Positions 6,225 through 6,853 of a DNA stretch of 6,853 bases are shown in pieces. The stretch comes from Beijerinckiaceae bacterium (GTDB lineage Bacteria > Pseudomonadota > Alphaproteobacteria > Rhizobiales > Beijerinckiaceae), in NCBI GenBank assembly GCA_022702195.1, contig JAKONB010000415.1, positions 1-6,853 on the forward strand. Direction: 5' to 3'. The position numbers and the translations under genes were made by a program. The stretch's first letter is position 1; every line of letters begins with the position of its first letter. The notes under the pieces are model-generated. The model had not been told where the DNA came from, searched no databases, and saw only the letters and a list, made by a program, of their open reading frames with translations.

Positions 6225-6414
6225 GGCTCGCTCCGTCTCCCGTGGCGCATGGGTGCGATACTATACGCCCTGTCATGCCGGGGCGCCGCAGGCGAGCCCG
6301 GCATCCAGAGCCGCCAACCCGCGAGAATGCGGCGCTGTCGGCGTGTCTGGATCCCGGGTTCCGCTGCGCGGCCCCGGGACGACGGGGCCATCGCTCAATC
6401 GATCCGATGAAGTC
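6225..6414. other. Intergenic spacer between aspS and the glycosyltransferase gene
   Basis: This 190-bp gap is the longest non-coding stretch in the window. It holds two GGAG ribosome-binding motifs for the GTG start (6231-6240), a TATAGT -10-like box on the minus strand at 6265-6260 without a good -35, and a large imperfect palindrome filling most of the rest. No small gene with a plausible start and ribosome-binding site is seen. Confidence 0.6.
6271..6385. repeat. Large imperfect palindrome, probable interspersed REP-like element
   Basis: The left arm (6271-6308, beginning TGTCATGCCGGGGC and ending CCCGGCATCCAG) is matched as reverse complement by the right arm (6347-6385, beginning CTGGATCCCGGG and ending GGCCCCGGGACGACGG), around a roughly 38-nt centre with a smaller GCCGC/GCGGC pair (6310-6314, 6329-6333). 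Transcribed from aspS, it would fold into a long GC-rich hairpin and could end or stabilise that transcript. From memory, elements with GTCAT-CCGGGGC ends and a CCCGG-ATCCAG core recur between genes in Methylobacterium and other Alphaproteobacteria, but only one copy is in this window, so its repeated nature cannot be shown here. Confidence 0.65.
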
Positions 6415-6853
6415 TCAGGCGTTCTTCTCGGGCAGGTTCAGGCGGATGTGGAGTTCGCGCAACTGCTTCGGGGTCGCTTCGGCGGGGGCGCCCATCATCA
6501 GGTCCTCGGCGCGCTGGTTCATGGGGAACAGCACCACCTCGCGCAGGTTCTGCTCGTTGCAGAGCAGCATGACGATGCGGTCGATCCCCGGGGCGATGCC
6601 GCCGTGCGGCGGGGCGCCGAGCTTTAGCGCGTTGAGCATGCCGCCGAACTTCTCCTCCAGCACGTCCTGCCCGTAGCCGGCGAGACCGAACGCCTTCTCC
6701 ATCACCTCGGGGCGATGGTTGCGGATCGCGCCCGAGGACAGCTCGGTGCCGTTGCAGACGATGTCGTACTGGAACGCCTTGATGCCCAGAATCGTCTTCT
6801 CGTCCGTGGGATCGAGGGCGAGGAACGCCTCGCGGTCGAAGTTCGGCATCGAG
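6415..6853 (-). CDS. aspS: Aspartyl-tRNA synthetase, C-terminal 145 codons (5' end off window)
   Basis: AspRS charges tRNA-Asp with aspartate in the cytosol. Only the end of the gene is present; bacterial AspRS is about 590-610 residues. The frame is open to the right edge and stops at TGA 6415-6417. Seen: the bacterial-type segment MPNFDREAFLAL; YDIVCNGTELSSGAIRNH, part of the class II active site with the conserved ELSSGAIR; GYGQDVLEEKFGGMLNALKL; and class II motif 3, HGGIAPGIDRIVMLL, with its ATP-binding Arg. The tail PKQLRELHIRLNLPEKNA is typical of alphaproteobacterial AspRS. The first Met visible, in MPNFD, is internal and not the start. Whether the enzyme is discriminating or also charges tRNA-Asn depends on N-terminal residues outside the window. 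Confidence 0.97.
   Translation of the reverse strand, partial: SMPNFDREAFLALDPTDEKTILGIKAFQYDIVCNGTELSSGAIRNHRPEVMEKAFGLAGYGQDVLEEKFGGMLNALKLGAPPHGGIAPGIDRIVMLLCNEQNLREVVLFPMNQRAEDLMMGAPAEATPKQLRELHIRLNLPEKNA

Noticed and set aside
5316..6410. 364-codon plus-strand open frame opposite the glycosyltransferase
   Set aside because: Low-complexity Ala/Gly/Arg translation with no domain, fully antisense to a gene with intact GT2 motifs.
1..6853. CRISPR array, tRNA, rRNA, insertion sequence or integrase
   Set aside because: No regularly spaced direct repeats, no tRNA-like cloverleaf or rRNA sequence noticed, and no transposase or integrase motifs in any frame.

Overview
The window is GC-rich, tightly packed bacterial DNA. 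Protein content (a malic enzyme fused to a phosphotransacetylase-like domain, a DUF3297-type protein, AspRS) and base composition point to an alphaproteobacterium, most likely Rhizobiales and possibly Methylobacterium or a relative. That placement is inference from family resemblance and composition, not from a marker gene.

Layout from left to right. A malic enzyme gene on the minus strand fills 1-2165; its last roughly 40 codons lie off the left edge. A 63-bp gap separates it from a divergent plus-strand pair: a CatB/Vat-like left-handed beta-helix acetyltransferase (2229-2873) and a small DUF3297-type protein (2925-3206). The pair converges, with only 3 bp between stop codons, on a minus-strand block. 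In transcription order that block is: the 3' end of aspS (cut by the right edge), a 190-bp spacer with a large imperfect palindrome, a GT2 glycosyltransferase with a GTG start (6224-5355), a 102-residue unknown protein overlapping it by ATGA (5358-5050), a 122-bp AT-rich spacer with an inverted repeat and a promoter-like sequence, a 339-residue toxin-like protein (4927-3908), and a 233-residue unknown protein overlapping that by ATGA (3911-3210).

Most of the window is housekeeping or simple accessory content: central carbon metabolism, translation, and surface or small-molecule modification. The part most worth attention is 3210-5010. Its first gene pairs a conserved-looking N-terminal motif (YDRNQPREPAGIPHGGRW) with a C-terminal segment carrying a D...DxK signature like that of restriction-endonuclease-fold nucleases. 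DNA encoding that C-terminal segment falls to about 43% G+C (36% at its core), against about 62-67% in counted flanking blocks. The downstream gene is translationally coupled and is a candidate immunity or partner gene. This fits a polymorphic-toxin-like effector/immunity pair whose toxin tip was acquired horizontally, but neither toxicity nor immunity can be shown from sequence alone.

No tRNA, rRNA, CRISPR array, transposase or integrase was recognised.
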